Positions 17,612 through 28,422 of a DNA stretch of 64,000 bases are shown piece by piece. A program made the position numbers and the translations under genes. The stretch spans positions 21,599 through 85,598 of the forward strand of contig JANYEE010000260.1 in assembly GCA_025363275.1 (NCBI GenBank). The letters are read 5' to 3'. This DNA comes from Burkholderiales bacterium. Lineage in GTDB: Bacteria > Pseudomonadota > Gammaproteobacteria > Burkholderiales > Burkholderiaceae_C. Under the pieces are notes generated by a model. That model was not told the origin of the DNA and did not search any database. It saw only the letters and a program-made list of their open reading frames with translations. Position 1 is the stretch's first letter, and every line of letters begins with the position of its first letter.

Positions 17612-18094
17612 ATGCAACGATTTTTGAGTTTGACTCTGTCTGCGGCTTTGGTTGCCACATTGGCCGCCTGCGCCAGCAGCAACCCCGACGTGATTTCACG
17701 CAGCGACGCACAGCGCATGTCTCTGGTCCAGGACGGTACGGTGCTCACGGTTCGCCCTGTCGTCGTTGACGGCAGCCAGTCCGGCGTGGGTGCAGCTGTT
17801 GGCGGCGTAGTGGGCGCCATTGGCGGCTATGGTGGCAGCGGTGTGAACCGAGAAGCACAAGTGCTAGGCGTCCTTGCGGGTGTAGCCGGTGCCGCGGCGG
17901 GCAACGCCATTGAGCGCATGAGTACCAAGGAAGATGCGCTGGAAATTTTGGTGCAACTTAAATCCGGTGATCGCCGCGCGATTGTTCAAGCCAAGGGCAC
18001 TGAAAACTTCAATCCAGGTGACCCCGTCATCATCGTGACTACCGGTGGCAAGGTGCGTGTTTCCAAAGCGCCTCCTATCATCCGGGCGCAATAA
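17612..18094 (+). CDS. Glycine-zipper outer-membrane lipoprotein (SlyB/17 kDa antigen-like)
   Basis: A 160-residue lipoprotein with lipobox LAAC (Cys21). The middle has the glycine-zipper 2TM domain: alternating Gly/Ala runs GVGAAVGGVVGAIGGYGG and GVLAGVAGAAAGNAIE (about 55-102), as in SlyB and the rickettsial 17-kDa antigen. A small beta domain follows. The ATG at 17612 is chosen because GGAGTT (17602-17607) is correctly spaced before it. A frame from 17600 would remove that site. It is a single gene with a rho-independent terminator 16 bases beyond the stop. Confidence 0.85.
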   Translation: MQRFLSLTLSAALVATLAACASSNPDVISRSDAQRMSLVQDGTVLTVRPVVVDGSQSGVGAAVGGVVGAIGGYGGSGVNREAQVLGVLAGVAGAAAGNAIERMSTKEDALEILVQLKSGDRRAIVQAKGTENFNPGDPVIIVTTGGKVRVSKAPPIIRAQ

Positions 18095-18110
18095 CTAGCT
18101 CCCAGCGTCT

Positions 18111-18140
18111 AAAAGCCGGTACCGCGAGGCTCCGGCTTTT
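18111..18140 (+). terminator. Rho-independent terminator of the glycine-zipper lipoprotein gene
   Basis: AAAAGCCGG (18111-18119) pairs with CCGGCTTTT (18132-18140) around a 12-base loop. The 3' arm ends in TTTT. The A-run on the 5' side would also let it work on the opposite strand. Confidence 0.8.
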
Positions 18141-18160
18141 CTACTGCCCTTAAGGGGTAG

Positions 18161-19036
18161 TAATGGGGGTCGGTAATGGGGGTCGGATTCCAATTAAGAT
18201 GTGACTTTATTATGTTTTGGCACGCCCATGGCCCGACAACCCCGCCTCTCCCTGGCCGGTTACCCACATCACATCATCCAGCGCGGCAACAACCGGCAGG
18301 TGATTTTTATGGACGTGGCTGATCGCCAGTTTTTTTTGGATCTGCTGGAAGCGCATTCCAGGCAATTCGGTGTTGCCATCCATAGTTACGTGCTTATGGA
18401 TAACCATGTGCATTTGCTGGCAACGCCGGGCACGGCTGAGGCGCTGCCGGGCATGATGCAAGCGGTGGGGCGTCGTTACGTGCGTTACTTCAACGATCGC
18501 CACGGCCGAACGGGCACGCTCTGGGACGGACGCTACAAATCCACGCTGGTGCAGTCCGAGTCCTATTTACTAACGTGTATGGCCTACCTGGATTTGAACC
18601 CGGTACGCGCTGGCCTGGTTGCACAGCCGTCCGATTACGCATGGTCCAGTCATGGCCATTACACCGGCCAGCGCACCGACAAGCTCATCACACCACATCC
18701 TTTGGCTTGGGAGCTAGGCAATACTCCGTTTGCCCGCGAGGCCGCCTACGCCAGCTTGGTGCAGGGTGGCTTGGTGCGCAGCGAGCAGACTGCCATTACC
18801 GACTCGGCACTGTACGGCTGGGCTTTGGGTGATCCAGAGTTTGTCGCAAATCTGCAAAAGAAAACGCCACGCCGCTTGGTCAAGGGACAGGCAGGGCGAC
18901 CCAAAAGTACCCTGAAAATTAGAGAATAGTATCCCTGGCCCTTGTATTTATTACCTTCGGTGCTATGTATTTTGATGTGTCCCTAAATAAAATTATTGAT
19001 GAATTGATCTTATGTAATAGGGATTTGACCCCAATT
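18161..19036 (+). mobile_element. RAYT-type transposase unit with inverted terminal motifs
   Basis: One transposase gene bounded by related inverted motifs. The left motif AATGGGGGTCGGATTCC (18175-18191) has a partial tandem duplicate just before it (18162-18174). The right motif, read on the other strand at 19036-19020, is AATTGGGGTCAAATCCC. This matches single-gene REP-associated tyrosine transposase units. The exact ends are uncertain, and no target duplication was identified. Confidence 0.6.
18228..18929 (+). CDS. REP-associated tyrosine transposase (Y1/IS200-like HUH fold)
   Basis: Single-strand DNA transposase-like protein of the Y1_Tnp family. The ATG at 18228 gives 233 residues starting MARQPRLSLAGYPHHIIQRGN, the standard RAYT opening. 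The HUH motif is NHVHLL (about 64-69). The catalytic Tyr is probably in AVGRRYVRYFNDRHGRTGTLWDGRYKS (about 87-113). LDLNPVRAGLV and YAWSSHGHY are further family motifs. All core motifs are intact, so it may be active. It sits between the lipoprotein terminator and the gltB promoter. Its base composition is like that of its neighbours. Confidence 0.92.
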   Translation: MARQPRLSLAGYPHHIIQRGNNRQVIFMDVADRQFFLDLLEAHSRQFGVAIHSYVLMDNHVHLLATPGTAEALPGMMQAVGRRYVRYFNDRHGRTGTLWDGRYKSTLVQSESYLLTCMAYLDLNPVRAGLVAQPSDYAWSSHGHYTGQRTDKLITPHPLAWELGNTPFAREAAYASLVQGGLVRSEQTAITDSALYGWALGDPEFVANLQKKTPRRLVKGQAGRPKSTLKIRE

Positions 19037-19043
19037 AAAGTAA

Positions 19044-19072
19044 TTGGCAAGCTTGTTGCATTGCAGTATTCT
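19044..19072 (+). promoter_or_regulatory. Candidate sigma-70 promoter of gltBD
   Basis: TTGGCA (19044-19049), a 17-base spacer and TATTCT (19067-19072), placing transcription start about 25 bases before the gltB ATG. It begins just past the right end of the RAYT unit, so the insertion stopped immediately upstream of the promoter or may have reshaped it. Confidence 0.5.
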
Positions 19073-19103
19073 CTCGTTCCAATGCAATTTTCAGGAGAGC
19101 GCC

Positions 19104-22100
19104 ATGACTACGGCAGCCGAAATCAAACACCTCGTCGACCACGGTTTGTATTCCAACTCCCATGAGCACGACGCCTGCGGCGTGGGCTTTGTGGCCCATA
19201 TCCGAGGTGAGAAGAGCCACTCGATTGTCAAAAATGCGTTGAAGATCTTGGAGAACCTGGACCACCGGGGTGCAGTGGGTGCGGACAAGCTGATGGGCGA
19301 TGGTGCCGGCATCCTGATCCAACTACCCGACGCGTTGTACCGCGAAGAAATGGCCCGGGCTGGAACGGCCCCTGACGGCTCCGTGGGCGTGACATTGCCG
19401 CCCCCCGGCGAATACGGCGTTGGCATGATCTTCTTGCCCAAAGAGCACGCGTCCCGCCTGGCCTGCGAGCAGGAGATGGAGCGTGCCATCAAGGCTGAAG
19501 GGCAGGTGCTGCTGGGCTGGCGCGATGTGCCGGTCAATCGCGACATGCCTATGTCGCCCACCGTGCGCGAAAAAGAACCCATTCAGCGCCAAGTGTTCAT
19601 CGGCCGGGGTCAGGATGTGATCGTGCAGGACGCTCTGGAGCGTAAGCTCTACGTCATCCGCAAGACTGCCAGTGCGGCGATTCAGAACCTGCAACTCAAG
19701 CACAGCAAGGAATACTACGTTCCCAGCATGTCCAGCCGCACCATGGTCTACAAGGGCCTGCTGTTAGCCAATCAAGTGGGCGTGTACTTCAAGGATCTGG
19801 AGGACGAGCGTTGTGTGTCAGCCTTGGGCCTGGTACACCAGCGCTTCTCGACCAACACTTTCCCCGAGTGGCCGCTGGCCCACCCCTACCGCTACGTGGC
19901 GCACAACGGTGAGATCAACACCGTCAAAGGTAACTACAACTGGATGAAGGCGCGCGAAGGCGTGATGTCCTCGCCCGTTCTGGCGGCGGACTTGCAAAAG
20001 CTGTACCCCATTAGCTTCGCAGGCCAGTCCGACACCGCTACGTTTGACAACTGTCTGGAACTGCTGACCATGGCGGGCTACCCGCTGAGCCAGGCCGTGA
20101 TGATGATGATCCCCGAGCCTTGGGAGCAGCACACCACGATGGATTCGCGCCGCAAAGCTTTTTATGAATACCACGCCGCGATGATGGAACCCTGGGACGG
20201 CCCGGCCTCCATCGTGTTCACCGATGGTCGTCAGATCGGTGCCACGCTGGACCGCAATGGACTGCGCCCCTCCCGCTACTGCATCACCGATGACGACCTG
20301 GTCATCATGGGCTCGGAATCCGGCGTATTGCCCGTACCTGAGAACAGAATAGTGCGTAAATGGCGCTTGCAGCCGGGCAAGATGTTCCTGATTGATCTGG
20401 AACAAGGCCGCATGATTGACGATGAGGAGCTTAAAGCCAACCTCGCCAACAGCAAGCCCTACAAGCAGTGGATCGAGAACCTGCGCATCAAACTCGATGA
20501 TGTGACATTCTCCGACCGCCGTAAAGACGTGACGTTTGCTGCGGTGGTGGAAGGCGTAGAACCCAAGCGTATGACCGACAAAGTCAACCTGCTAGACCGC
20601 CAGCAGGCCTTTGGTTTCACACAAGAGGACTTGAAATTCCTGATCGCACCCATGGCGACCGCGGGCGAAGAAGCCATCGGCTCCATGGGCAACGACAGCC
20701 CGCTGGCTGTGCTCTCAGACAAAAACAAACCGCTGTACAACTACTTCAAGCAGTTGTTTGCCCAGGTGACCAATCCGCCGATCGACCCTATTCGCGAAGC
20801 CATCGTGATGTCGCTGGTGTCGTTTATCGGCCCCAAGCCCAATTTGCTCGACATTAACCAAGTCAACCCGCCGATGCGCCTGGAGGTGAGCCAGCCGGTG
20901 CTGAACTTTGCAGACATGGCCAAGCTGCGTAACATTGAGCAGCACACCCAGGGTAAGTTCCGCAGTTACACGTTGGACATCACCTACCCATTCGATTGGG
21001 GACACGAGGGGGTAGAAGCCAAGCTAGCATCGCTGTGTGCGGAAGCTGTAGACGCGATCAAGGGGGGTAAAAATATCCTGATCATCAGCGACCGCGGCTT
21101 GAACGCAACGCAGGTAGCCATTCCGGCATTGCTGGCCTTGAGTGCCATTCACCAACATCTTGTGGCTGAGGGCTTACGCACCACTGCAGGCTTGGTGGTG
21201 GAAACCGGTACTGCCCGTGAAGTACACCATTTTGCAGTGCTGGCAGGTTATGGTGCTGAAGCCGTGCACCCCTATCTGGCGCTGGAAACGCTGGCCCATA
21301 TTCACAAGGACTTGCCGGGTGATCTGAGCGCCGATAAGGCCATCTACAACTATGTGAAAGCCGTGGGCAAGGGCCTGTCCAAGATCATGTCCAAGATGGG
21401 CGTGAGCACCTACATGAGCTACTGCGGTGCCCAGTTGTTTGAGGCGATCGGCTTGTCCACCGAGACCGTCAACAAATACTTTACCGGCACGCCCAGCCGT
21501 GTCGAAGGCATCGGCGTTTTCGAGATTGCGGAGGAAGCTATTCGCATGCACAAGGGCGCTTTCAGCGCCGACCCGGTGCTGGCCAACGCGCTGGAAACTG
21601 GCGGTGAATACGCCTGGCGCGTGCGTGGCGAAGACCATATGTGGACGCCCGATGCAATCGCCAAGTTGCAGCACTCTACCCGTGCCAATAACTGGAACAC
21701 CTATAAGGAATACGCGCAGATCATTAACGATCAAAGCAAGCGTCATTTGACTTTACGCGGTCTGTTCGAGTTCAAAATTGACCCAGCCAAGGCCATACCT
21801 GTGGACGAAGTGGAGAGCGCCAAAGAGATCGTCAAACGCTTCGCCACCGGCGCCATGTCGCTGGGCTCCATCAGCACCGAAGCCCATGCTACGCTGGCTG
21901 TTGCCATGAACCGCATAGGCGGTAAAAGCAACACCGGTGAGGGCGGCGAGGACCCCGCACGTTATCGCCAAGAGCTCAAGGGCATCCCGATCAAGCAGGG
22001 TCAGACCATGGCCGACATCATTGGCCATGATGTGGTGGAAGTGGATATTCCATTGCTGCCGACCGACTCACTACGCTCCAAAATCAAGCAGGTCGCGTCC

Positions 22101-23918
22101 GGCCGTTTTGGTGTTACTGCTGAGTACCTGTCCAGCGCCGATCAGATCCAGATCAAAATGGCCCAGGGCGCCAAGCCGGGTGAGGGTGGTCAGCTCCCCG
22201 GTGGCAAGGTGTCCGAGTACATCGGTCGTTTGCGCCACTCTGTGCAGGGCGTTGGCCTGATTTCGCCTCCGCCACACCACGACATTTATTCGATCGAAGA
22301 TTTGGCGCAGCTGATTCACGATCTGAAGAACGTCGCACCGCACTCCGGTATCAGCGTCAAGCTGGTAGCCGAAATTGGTGTGGGCACAATTGCTGCCGGC
22401 GTTGCCAAGTGCAAGGCCGATCATGTGGTGATTGCCGGCCACGATGGTGGTACGGGCGCTTCACCCTGGTCGTCTATCAAGCATTGCGGCAGCCCGTGGG
22501 AAATCGGCTTGGCAGAAACACAGCAGACCCTGGTGCTGAACCGTCTACGCAGCCGCATCCGTGTGCAGGCAGATGGTCAGATGAAAACTGGCCGCGACGT
22601 TGCGATTGGTGCTCTGCTGGGCGCCGATGAATTCGGCTTCGCTACCGCACCGCTGGTGGTGGAGGGCTGCATCATGATGCGCAAGTGCCATCTGAACACC
22701 TGTCCGGTGGGTGTGGCTACGCAAGACCCACAGCTGCGCAAAAAATTCTCTGGCAAGCCGGAGCATGTCGTAAATTACTTCTTCTTCATCGCCGAAGAGG
22801 TACGCCAAATCATGGCCCAACTCGGTATCCGTAAGTTCGACGATCTGATTGGCCGCTCTGATTTACTGGACACCCGCAAGGGCATTGAGCATTGGAAGGC
22901 ACAGGGACTGGATTTCGGTCGTCTGTTTGCCCAGCCCCAAGTGCCAGCCGATGTGCCACGTTTTCAGACGCTGGAGCAGGACCACGGCCTGGAAAAAGCG
23001 CTGGACAATGTGTTGATCGCCAAGAGCCGCGCGGCTATCGACAAGGGCGAAAAAGTCCAGTTTATGGAAGCTGCCCGCAACGTCAATCGGTCCGTAGGAG
23101 CCATGCTCTCTGGCGCGGTTACCAAAGTGCACCCTGAGGGCTTGCCGGACAATACCATCCACATTCAGTTGGAGGGTACCGGTGGGCAATCGTTTGGCGC
23201 CTTCTTGTGCAAGGGAATCACGTTGTATTTGATTGGCGATGCCAACGACTACACCGGCAAAGGTTTGTCGGGCGGCCGTGTGGTGGTGCGCCCGAGCATT
23301 GATTTCCGCGGAGCAGCGATCAACAACACCATCGTCGGCAACACCGTGATGTACGGTGCCACTGCGGGGGAGGCCTTTTTCAGCGGCGTGGGTGGTGAGC
23401 GCTTTGCAGTACGTTTATCGGGCGCCACTGCAGTGATCGAGGGTACTGGTGACCACGGTTGCGAATACATGACGGGCGGTACGGTCGCTGTGTTGGGTAA
23501 AACGGGTCGTAACTTCGCAGCCGGTATGAGTGGCGGCATTGCCTATGTCTATGACGAAGACGGCCAGTTCGCCACGCGCTGCAACACCGCCATGGTCTCG
23601 ATGGAAAAAGTACTGACTACCCAGGAGCAGGAAGCACAAATCGACAAGGCCTTGTGGCACCGGGGTCAAAGCGACGAAGCCCAACTGCGCAAGTTGCTGG
23701 AAGAGCACAACCGCTGGACTGGCAGCAAGCGTGCCCGTGACCTGCTGGACCATTGGGATACCGCCCGCGCCAAATTCGTCAAGGTCTTCCCACTAGAGTA
23801 CAAACGTGCTTTGGGTGAGATTCATGCACGTAAAGTGGCTGTGGCCCAGGTAGAACCTGTCCGGGTAGCTCCTAAAAAGATAGCGTCCGAGAAAAAAGAC
23901 GGCGTACCCGCCAAGTAG
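19104..23918 (+). CDS. gltB: Glutamate synthase (NADPH) large subunit
   Basis: Makes two glutamates from glutamine and 2-oxoglutarate. The 1604-residue protein starts at ATG 19104 after CAGGAGAG. It keeps a 24-residue propeptide before the N-terminal nucleophile Cys25 (HDACGVGF) of the class-II glutamine amidotransferase domain (to about 420). The central domain leads to the FMN synthase domain, with [19 protein letters not shown] and GGTGASP (about 940-1150). The 3Fe-4S site is [12 protein letters not shown] (about 1190). The C-terminal part is the Gly-rich beta-helix (about 1330-1530). It is longer than the E. coli enzyme by about 100 residues, with a charged tail. Paired with gltD. Confidence 0.97.
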   Translation: MTTAAEIKHLVDHGLYSNSHEHDACGVGFVAHIRGEKSHSIVKNALKILENLDHRGAVGADKLMGDGAGILIQLPDALYREEMARAGTAPDGSVGVTLPPPGEYGVGMIFLPKEHASRLACEQEMERAIKAEGQVLLGWRDVPVNRDMPMSPTVREKEPIQRQVFIGRGQDVIVQDALERKLYVIRKTASAAIQNLQLKHSKEYYVPSMSSRTMVYKGLLLANQVGVYFKDLEDERCVSALGLVHQRFSTNTFPEWPLAHPYRYVAHNGEINTVKGNYNWMKAREGVMSSPVLAADLQKLYPISFAGQSDTATFDNCLELLTMAGYPLSQAVMMMIPEPWEQHTTMDSRRKAFYEYHAAMMEPWDGPASIVFTDGRQIGATLDRNGLRPSRYCITDDDLVIMGSESGVLPVPENRIVRKWRLQPGKMFLIDLEQGRMIDDEELKANLANSKPYKQWIENLRIKLDDVTFSDRRKDVTFAAVVEGVEPKRMTDKVNLLDRQQAFGFTQEDLKFLIAPMATAGEEAIGSMGNDSPLAVLSDKNKPLYNYFKQLFAQVTNPPIDPIREAIVMSLVSFIGPKPNLLDINQVNPPMRLEVSQPVLNFADMAKLRNIEQHTQGKFRSYTLDITYPFDWGHEGVEAKLASLCAEAVDAIKGGKNILIISDRGLNATQVAIPALLALSAIHQHLVAEGLRTTAGLVVETGTAREVHHFAVLAGYGAEAVHPYLALETLAHIHKDLPGDLSADKAIYNYVKAVGKGLSKIMSKMGVSTYMSYCGAQLFEAIGLSTETVNKYFTGTPSRVEGIGVFEIAEEAIRMHKGAFSADPVLANALETGGEYAWRVRGEDHMWTPDAIAKLQHSTRANNWNTYKEYAQIINDQSKRHLTLRGLFEFKIDPAKAIPVDEVESAKEIVKRFATGAMSLGSISTEAHATLAVAMNRIGGKSNTGEGGEDPARYRQELKGIPIKQGQTMADIIGHDVVEVDIPLLPTDSLRSKIKQVASGRFGVTAEYLSSADQIQIKMAQGAKPGEGGQLPGGKVSEYIGRLRHSVQGVGLISPPPHHDIYSIEDLAQLIHDLKNVAPHSGISVKLVAEIGVGTIAAGVAKCKADHVVIAGHDGGTGASPWSSIKHCGSPWEIGLAETQQTLVLNRLRSRIRVQADGQMKTGRDVAIGALLGADEFGFATAPLVVEGCIMMRKCHLNTCPVGVATQDPQLRKKFSGKPEHVVNYFFFIAEEVRQIMAQLGIRKFDDLIGRSDLLDTRKGIEHWKAQGLDFGRLFAQPQVPADVPRFQTLEQDHGLEKALDNVLIAKSRAAIDKGEKVQFMEAARNVNRSVGAMLSGAVTKVHPEGLPDNTIHIQLEGTGGQSFGAFLCKGITLYLIGDANDYTGKGLSGGRVVVRPSIDFRGAAINNTIVGNTVMYGATAGEAFFSGVGGERFAVRLSGATAVIEGTGDHGCEYMTGGTVAVLGKTGRNFAAGMSGGIAYVYDEDGQFATRCNTAMVSMEKVLTTQEQEAQIDKALWHRGQSDEAQLRKLLEEHNRWTGSKRARDLLDHWDTARAKFVKVFPLEYKRALGEIHARKVAVAQVEPVRVAPKKIASEKKDGVPAK

Positions 23919-23987
23919 GTCCACCGCCAGCAGTCACTTCAAAGTTTGAAGGCCGACCCGGCGGTTGGCCCCGCAAAAGGATAAAAA

Positions 23988-25454
23988 ATGGGAAAAATCA
24001 CGGGATTCATGGAAATCGAGCGCATCGAAGAGGGCTACAAGCCCGTACCTGAGCGCTTGAAGAACTACAAAGAGTTTGTGGTGGGCTTGGACGATGCCCA
24101 GGCCAACAAGCAGGCAGCGCGCTGCATGGATTGCGGTACGCCGTTTTGCAACAACGGCTGCCCGGTAAATAACATCATTCCAGACTTCAATGATCTGGTG
24201 TATTCGAACAACTGGAAGGCGGCGATCGATACGCTGCACAGCACCAACAACTTCCCCGAATTCACTGGCCGCATCTGCCCCGCACCCTGCGAAGCAGCCT
24301 GTACGCTCAATGTGAACGACGAGGCTGTGGGCATCAAATCCATTGAGCACGCCATCATCGACCGCGCCTGGCATGAGGGTTGGGTCAAGCCCCAGCCCTC
24401 GCTGGTCAAGACCGGTAAAAAAGTGGCTGTAGTCGGCTCCGGCCCAGCCGGTATGGCCGCAGCCCAGCAACTGGCGCGTGTGGGCCATGACGTGACGTTG
24501 TTCGAGAAGAATGACCGCATCGGCGGCTTGCTGCGCTATGGCATTCCCGACTTCAAGATGGAGAAGACCCACATCGACCGCCGTGCCGAACAGCTGGTAG
24601 CCGAAGGCGTGACGATTCGCACCAGTGTGCTGATTGGCGAGATGCCCAAAGACTCCAAGGTCACCAACTGGGCCAAAGAAACCATCAGTGCCGCGCAGTT
24701 GCAAAAGGACTTCGACGCCGTGTTGCTGACGGGTGGATCTGAGCAGTCGCGCGACTTGCCCGTACCGGGTCGTGATCTGGACGGCATTCATTTCGCCATG
24801 GAATTCCTGCCCCAGCAGAACAAGGTAAATGCGGGTGACAAACTCAAAGGCCAGTTGCGCGCTGACGGTAAGCACGTCATCGTCATCGGCGGTGGCGACA
24901 CCGGTTCCGATTGCGTAGGCACCAGCAATCGCCACGGTGCGGTCAGCGTTACCCAGTTTGAGGTAATGCCAGAGCCCCCAGTGGAAGAAAACCGCCCGAT
25001 GACCTGGCCTTACTGGCCCTTGAAGCTGCGCACCAGCTCCAGCCACGAAGAAGGCTGCGAGCGTGTGTTCTCGATTTCCACCAAGGAATTCATAGGCGAA
25101 AAAGGGAAGGTCTCTGGCTTGAAGACCGTGCAGGTCGAGTTCAAAGACGGAAAACTGGTCGATGTGCCTGGTTCTGAGCAGGTGCTCAAGGCCGATCTAG
25201 TGCTGCTGGCCATGGGCTTTGTGAACCCGGTGGCAACCGTGCTGGAGGCTTTTGGTGTCGATAAAGACGCTCGTGGCAACGCCAAGGCCAACACCGACTT
25301 CACGGGAGGCTACGCTACCAACGTACCCAAGGTTTTTGCCGCTGGCGACATACGCCGTGGACAAAGCCTGGTGGTCTGGGCGATTCGGGAAGGGCGCCAG
25401 GCAGCCCGATCAGTGGATGAGTACCTAATGGGGGACAGTCAGTTGCCGCGCTAG
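23988..25454 (+). CDS. gltD: Glutamate synthase (NADPH) small subunit
   Basis: Flavoprotein that feeds NADPH electrons to GltB. The length is 488 residues. The N-terminal Fe-S region has the Cys sets [14 protein letters not shown] and CPAPCEAAC (about 44-105). FAD binding is at [21 protein letters not shown] (about 147-167), NADPH binding at [13 protein letters not shown] (about 301-313), and the C-terminal FAD contact at [30 protein letters not shown] precedes the ATG. It lies 69 bases after gltB. Confidence 0.97.
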   Translation: MGKITGFMEIERIEEGYKPVPERLKNYKEFVVGLDDAQANKQAARCMDCGTPFCNNGCPVNNIIPDFNDLVYSNNWKAAIDTLHSTNNFPEFTGRICPAPCEAACTLNVNDEAVGIKSIEHAIIDRAWHEGWVKPQPSLVKTGKKVAVVGSGPAGMAAAQQLARVGHDVTLFEKNDRIGGLLRYGIPDFKMEKTHIDRRAEQLVAEGVTIRTSVLIGEMPKDSKVTNWAKETISAAQLQKDFDAVLLTGGSEQSRDLPVPGRDLDGIHFAMEFLPQQNKVNAGDKLKGQLRADGKHVIVIGGGDTGSDCVGTSNRHGAVSVTQFEVMPEPPVEENRPMTWPYWPLKLRTSSSHEEGCERVFSISTKEFIGEKGKVSGLKTVQVEFKDGKLVDVPGSEQVLKADLVLLAMGFVNPVATVLEAFGVDKDARGNAKANTDFTGGYATNVPKVFAAGDIRRGQSLVVWAIREGRQAARSVDEYLMGDSQLPR

Positions 25455-25494
25455 GCGGAACCTAGGGTTTTCCAGAATCCCTTATGATTGGCAG

Positions 25495-25514
25495 GCCGGG
25501 CACCCTCCGGCTTT
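25495..25514 (+). terminator. Weak terminator-like hairpin after gltD
   Basis: GCCGG (25495-25499) pairs with CCGGC (25507-25511) and is followed by TTT. The stem is only 5 bp and lies 7 bases before the mlaF ATG. It could end gltBD transcripts or shape the mlaF leader, which has no visible Shine-Dalgarno. Confidence 0.35.
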
Positions 25515-25521
25515 CCTATTT

Positions 25522-26364
25522 ATGGCGCCAAACACCAACTCATCTCTCGTAGAGCTACGCAACCTGACCTTTGGGTACGGCGAACGCATTATTTTGAATG
25601 ACGTATCGCTCTCGGTGCCGCGCGGCAAGGTAACGGCCTTGATGGGCGCATCCGGTGGCGGCAAGACCACGCTGTTGCGCCTTATTGGCGGCCAAAACCG
25701 GGCCCAATCGGGCCAGTTATTGTTTGACGGCCAGGACATAGCGGCCTTGGACCAAACCCAGTTGTACGCAGCCCGTCGGCGCATGGGTATGTTGTTTCAA
25801 TTTGGTGCACTTTTTGCGGACTTGAATGTTTTTGATAACGTGGCTTTCCCGCTGCGTGAGCACACCAGCCTGCCCGAGCTTCTCATTAATGATATCGTCT
25901 TGATGAAGCTCAATGCCGTTGGCCTGCGTGGCGCGCGGGACCTGATGCCCAGCGAGGTGTCTGGTGGCATGGCCCGGCGTATTGCGCTGGCACGGGCCAT
26001 TGCGCTCGACCCCGAGCTGATCATGTACGACGAGCCTTTCTCTGGCCTTGATCCCATATCTTTGGGCACATCGGCCCACTTGATTCGCCAGCTCAATGAC
26101 ACCATGGGTCTGACCAGTATTTTCATTTCACATGAGCTGGAGCAGACCTTTGCCATCGCAGACCACGTCATCATCCTGGCTAACGGGCGTATCGCCACCG
26201 AGGGTACCCCCGATGAAGTACGCAAAAGCACCGACCCATTGGTTTACCAGTACGTTAATGCGCTTGCGGATGGCCCAGTCAGATTTCACTACCCAGGAGC
26301 ACCCGTAGCCGAAGATTTTGGCCTGGCCCCTGGCGCCGCCACCCTCCAAGGAGTTGCCGCATGA
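25522..26364 (+). CDS. mlaF: MlaF, ATPase of the Mla phospholipid ABC transporter
   Basis: Cytoplasmic ATPase that drives lipid transfer between outer and inner membranes to keep outer-membrane asymmetry. It has 280 residues: Walker A GASGGGKTT (about 40-48), signature VSGGMARRIALARAIALD (about 149-166), Walker B LIMYDEP (about 168-174) and switch His in FISHE. It ends with a C-terminal extension of about 30 residues. It starts the operon mlaFEDACB and overlaps mlaE by ATGA. No ribosome-binding site is visible before its ATG. Confidence 0.95.
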   Translation: MAPNTNSSLVELRNLTFGYGERIILNDVSLSVPRGKVTALMGASGGGKTTLLRLIGGQNRAQSGQLLFDGQDIAALDQTQLYAARRRMGMLFQFGALFADLNVFDNVAFPLREHTSLPELLINDIVLMKLNAVGLRGARDLMPSEVSGGMARRIALARAIALDPELIMYDEPFSGLDPISLGTSAHLIRQLNDTMGLTSIFISHELEQTFAIADHVIILANGRIATEGTPDEVRKSTDPLVYQYVNALADGPVRFHYPGAPVAEDFGLAPGAATLQGVAA

Positions 26365-27143
26365 GCTGGTACCGTCCCGCAGACGTAGGTTTTGCGACCC
26401 GCACTCTATTGGCAGATTGGGGCTACGGCGCCCGTTTGTTTTTACGCTTGTTAGGCTCTTTCGGATCCAGCCTGCGCCGCTTTGGCTTGGTGCGTGACCA
26501 AATCCATTTCCTCGGCAATTACTCCTTGTCCATCATTGCGGTGTCGGGTTTGTTCGTTGGTTTCGTGTTTGGTCTGCAGGGCTACTACACCCTGCAACGC
26601 TACGGTTCGTCTGAGGCGTTGGGCCTGCTGGTGACTTTGAGTATGGTGCGCGAGCTCGGACCCGTCGTGACTGCCTTGTTGTTTGCGGGCCGCGCGGGCA
26701 CGTCATTGACTGCTGAGATTGGCCTGATGAAAGCCGGCGAGCAAATCAGCGTCATGGAAATGATGGCCGTCGATCCGATTCAGCGCGTACTGGCGCCTCG
26801 CTTCTGGGGTGGCGTGGTCGCCATGCCGTTATTGGCTGCTGTATTCAGCGCTATGGGCGTGATTGGAGGATGGGCGGTCGGTGTGGTGATGATTGGGGTC
26901 GACGCGGGTTCCTTTTGGAGTCAAATCCAGGGGGGGGTTGATGTCTGGAAAGACGTTGGTAATGGTGTCGCCAAGAGCGTGATTTTTGGGCTGGCGGTCA
27001 CTTTTGTGGCCTTGCTGCAAGGCTACAAGGCGCAACCCACGCCCGAAGGCGTTGCCAGCGCGACCACCCGTACGGTGGTGGTGGCTTCATTGACCGTGTT
27101 GGGTCTGGACTTCATCATGACTGCCATGATGTTTACTATTTAA
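26361..27143 (+). CDS. mlaE: MlaE, permease of the Mla phospholipid transporter
   Basis: Inner-membrane permease of the MlaE family: 260 residues with about five membrane segments and the family motif region ELGPVVTALLFAGRAGTSLTAEIGLMK (about 94-120). It forms the core of the MlaFEDB complex. It overlaps mlaF. A run of eight G lies in frame at 26930-26937 (codons for Gln-Gly-Gly-Val), a possible slippage site. mlaD follows after 10 bases. Confidence 0.95.
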   Translation: MSWYRPADVGFATRTLLADWGYGARLFLRLLGSFGSSLRRFGLVRDQIHFLGNYSLSIIAVSGLFVGFVFGLQGYYTLQRYGSSEALGLLVTLSMVRELGPVVTALLFAGRAGTSLTAEIGLMKAGEQISVMEMMAVDPIQRVLAPRFWGGVVAMPLLAAVFSAMGVIGGWAVGVVMIGVDAGSFWSQIQGGVDVWKDVGNGVAKSVIFGLAVTFVALLQGYKAQPTPEGVASATTRTVVVASLTVLGLDFIMTAMMFTI

Positions 27144-27153
27144 GGAGAGTGTG

Positions 27154-27636
27154 GTGCAACGCTCAAAAAATGATGTGTGGGTCGGCTTGTTTGTTTTACT
27201 GGGTGGCGCTGCCATCTTGTTTCTGGCGCTGCAGGCCGCCAACCTGTTATCGCTGAACTTCCAGCAGGCGTACAGCGTCAGCGCCAAGTTTGACAATATT
27301 GGTGGTCTGAAAGCAAAAGCTGCCGTGCGCAGTGGTGGTGTGTTGGTGGGCAGGGTGTCTTCCATCACCTTTGACGATAAGACATTCCAGGCCAAAGTCA
27401 GCTTGTCTCTGGAAAGCCGCTATGCGTTTCCCAAAGATAGTTCATTGAAAATTTTGACCAGCGGGCTGCTTGGCGAGCAATATATTGGCATTGAAGCCGG
27501 TGCCGATTCAGCTAATCTGGCGGCGGGCGATGTGGTTTCGTCCACGCAGTCGGCGGTAGTGCTGGAGAACCTGATCAGCCAGTTTTTGTACAGCCAGGCG
27601 GCAGATGCCAGTGCCTCCGACAAGGGTAAAAAATGA
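27154..27636 (+). CDS. mlaD: MlaD, MCE-domain substrate-binding component
   Basis: Inner-membrane-anchored MCE protein that forms a hexameric ring with a lipid tunnel. The N-terminal membrane anchor (about 8-30) is followed by one MCE domain (SAKFDNIGGLKAKAAVRSGGVLVGRV, about 46-72) and a hydrophobic C-terminal helix NLISQFLYSQ. The GTG at 27154 is preferred because AGGAG at 27143-27147 is then 6 bases away. GTG at 27151 is possible. About 160 residues. It overlaps mlaA by 4 bases. Confidence 0.93.
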   Translation: MQRSKNDVWVGLFVLLGGAAILFLALQAANLLSLNFQQAYSVSAKFDNIGGLKAKAAVRSGGVLVGRVSSITFDDKTFQAKVSLSLESRYAFPKDSSLKILTSGLLGEQYIGIEAGADSANLAAGDVVSSTQSAVVLENLISQFLYSQAADASASDKGKK

Positions 27637-28346
27637 GTGTTTTGACGCGCGTATGTTTAGTGGCGGTCATGGTGCTGCTGCAGGCGTGCGCCACGGTTGC
27701 CAACCCAGATCGTCGCGATCCTCTAGAGTCCGTCAATCGCAGCATTTATGGGTTCAACGACGGTCTCGACACGGCCTTGGTCAAACCAGTCGCAACGGTT
27801 TACCGCGATGTGACACCAGACTGGTTCCGTGCTGGAGTGGGCAATTTTTTCAATAATATTGAAGATGTCTGGTCCACGGTGAACAATGTGCTGCAGGGCC
27901 GCGGTGAATACGCTATCGACAGTGCCAAGCGCGTTGCCGTGAACACCACCGTGGGTTTGTTGGGGACTTTTGATATTGCCAGCAAAATCGACATTGATAA
28001 ACACCCCGCCAACTTCGGCTTGACTTTGGGGCGTTGGGGCGTAGGACCTGGTCCTTATGTGGTGTTGCCTTTGATTGGCCCCACCACTTTGCGCGGCATT
28101 GTCGGCATGCCAGTCGACCGTCAGGGCAACTTGATAACCTATGTCGACGACGAGGGAACGCGGACCGGTGCAACGGCCTTGAATTTGATTAACTTGCGCG
28201 CAACTTATCTGCAGGCGGGTGACGTAGTGGATGGTGCTGCGCTGGATAAATACAGCTTCATCCGTGATGCCTACCTGCAGCGCGAACGTAACAAGGTGTT
28301 CGACGGGAACCCTCCCGAGGAAGATGAAGCGCCGCCCCCAAAGTGA
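27633..28346 (+). CDS. mlaA: MlaA (VacJ), outer-membrane lipoprotein of the Mla pathway
   Basis: Outer-membrane lipoprotein that removes mislocalised phospholipid from the outer leaflet and passes it to MlaC. The lipobox is LQAC (Cys19). The family region DPLESVNRSIYGFNDGLDTALVKPVA (about 30-55) and GPYVVLPLIGPTTLRG (about 137-152) are present. The 237-residue length is normal. The tail is acidic, then Pro-rich (PPEEDEAPPPK). As I recall for betaproteobacteria, mlaA is inside the operon rather than elsewhere as in E. coli. Confidence 0.95.
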   Translation: MSVLTRVCLVAVMVLLQACATVANPDRRDPLESVNRSIYGFNDGLDTALVKPVATVYRDVTPDWFRAGVGNFFNNIEDVWSTVNNVLQGRGEYAIDSAKRVAVNTTVGLLGTFDIASKIDIDKHPANFGLTLGRWGVGPGPYVVLPLIGPTTLRGIVGMPVDRQGNLITYVDDEGTRTGATALNLINLRATYLQAGDVVDGAALDKYSFIRDAYLQRERNKVFDGNPPEEDEAPPPK

Positions 28347-28422
28347 ATGTAGCCCAGGTGTCAGCGTCTGCTTAAGCTGATACGTTATGGGGGTGGTTTG
28401 AATGAAACATAAAGAGGTAACT

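Noticed and set aside
18965-19165. Small open frame between the transposase and gltB
   Set aside because: Runs through the gltB promoter and start with no ribosome-binding site or recognisable product.
23934-25046. 370-residue open frame on the minus strand opposite gltD
   Set aside because: Shadow of the gltD reading frame in GC-rich coding DNA; low-complexity His/Gln-rich translation and no start context.
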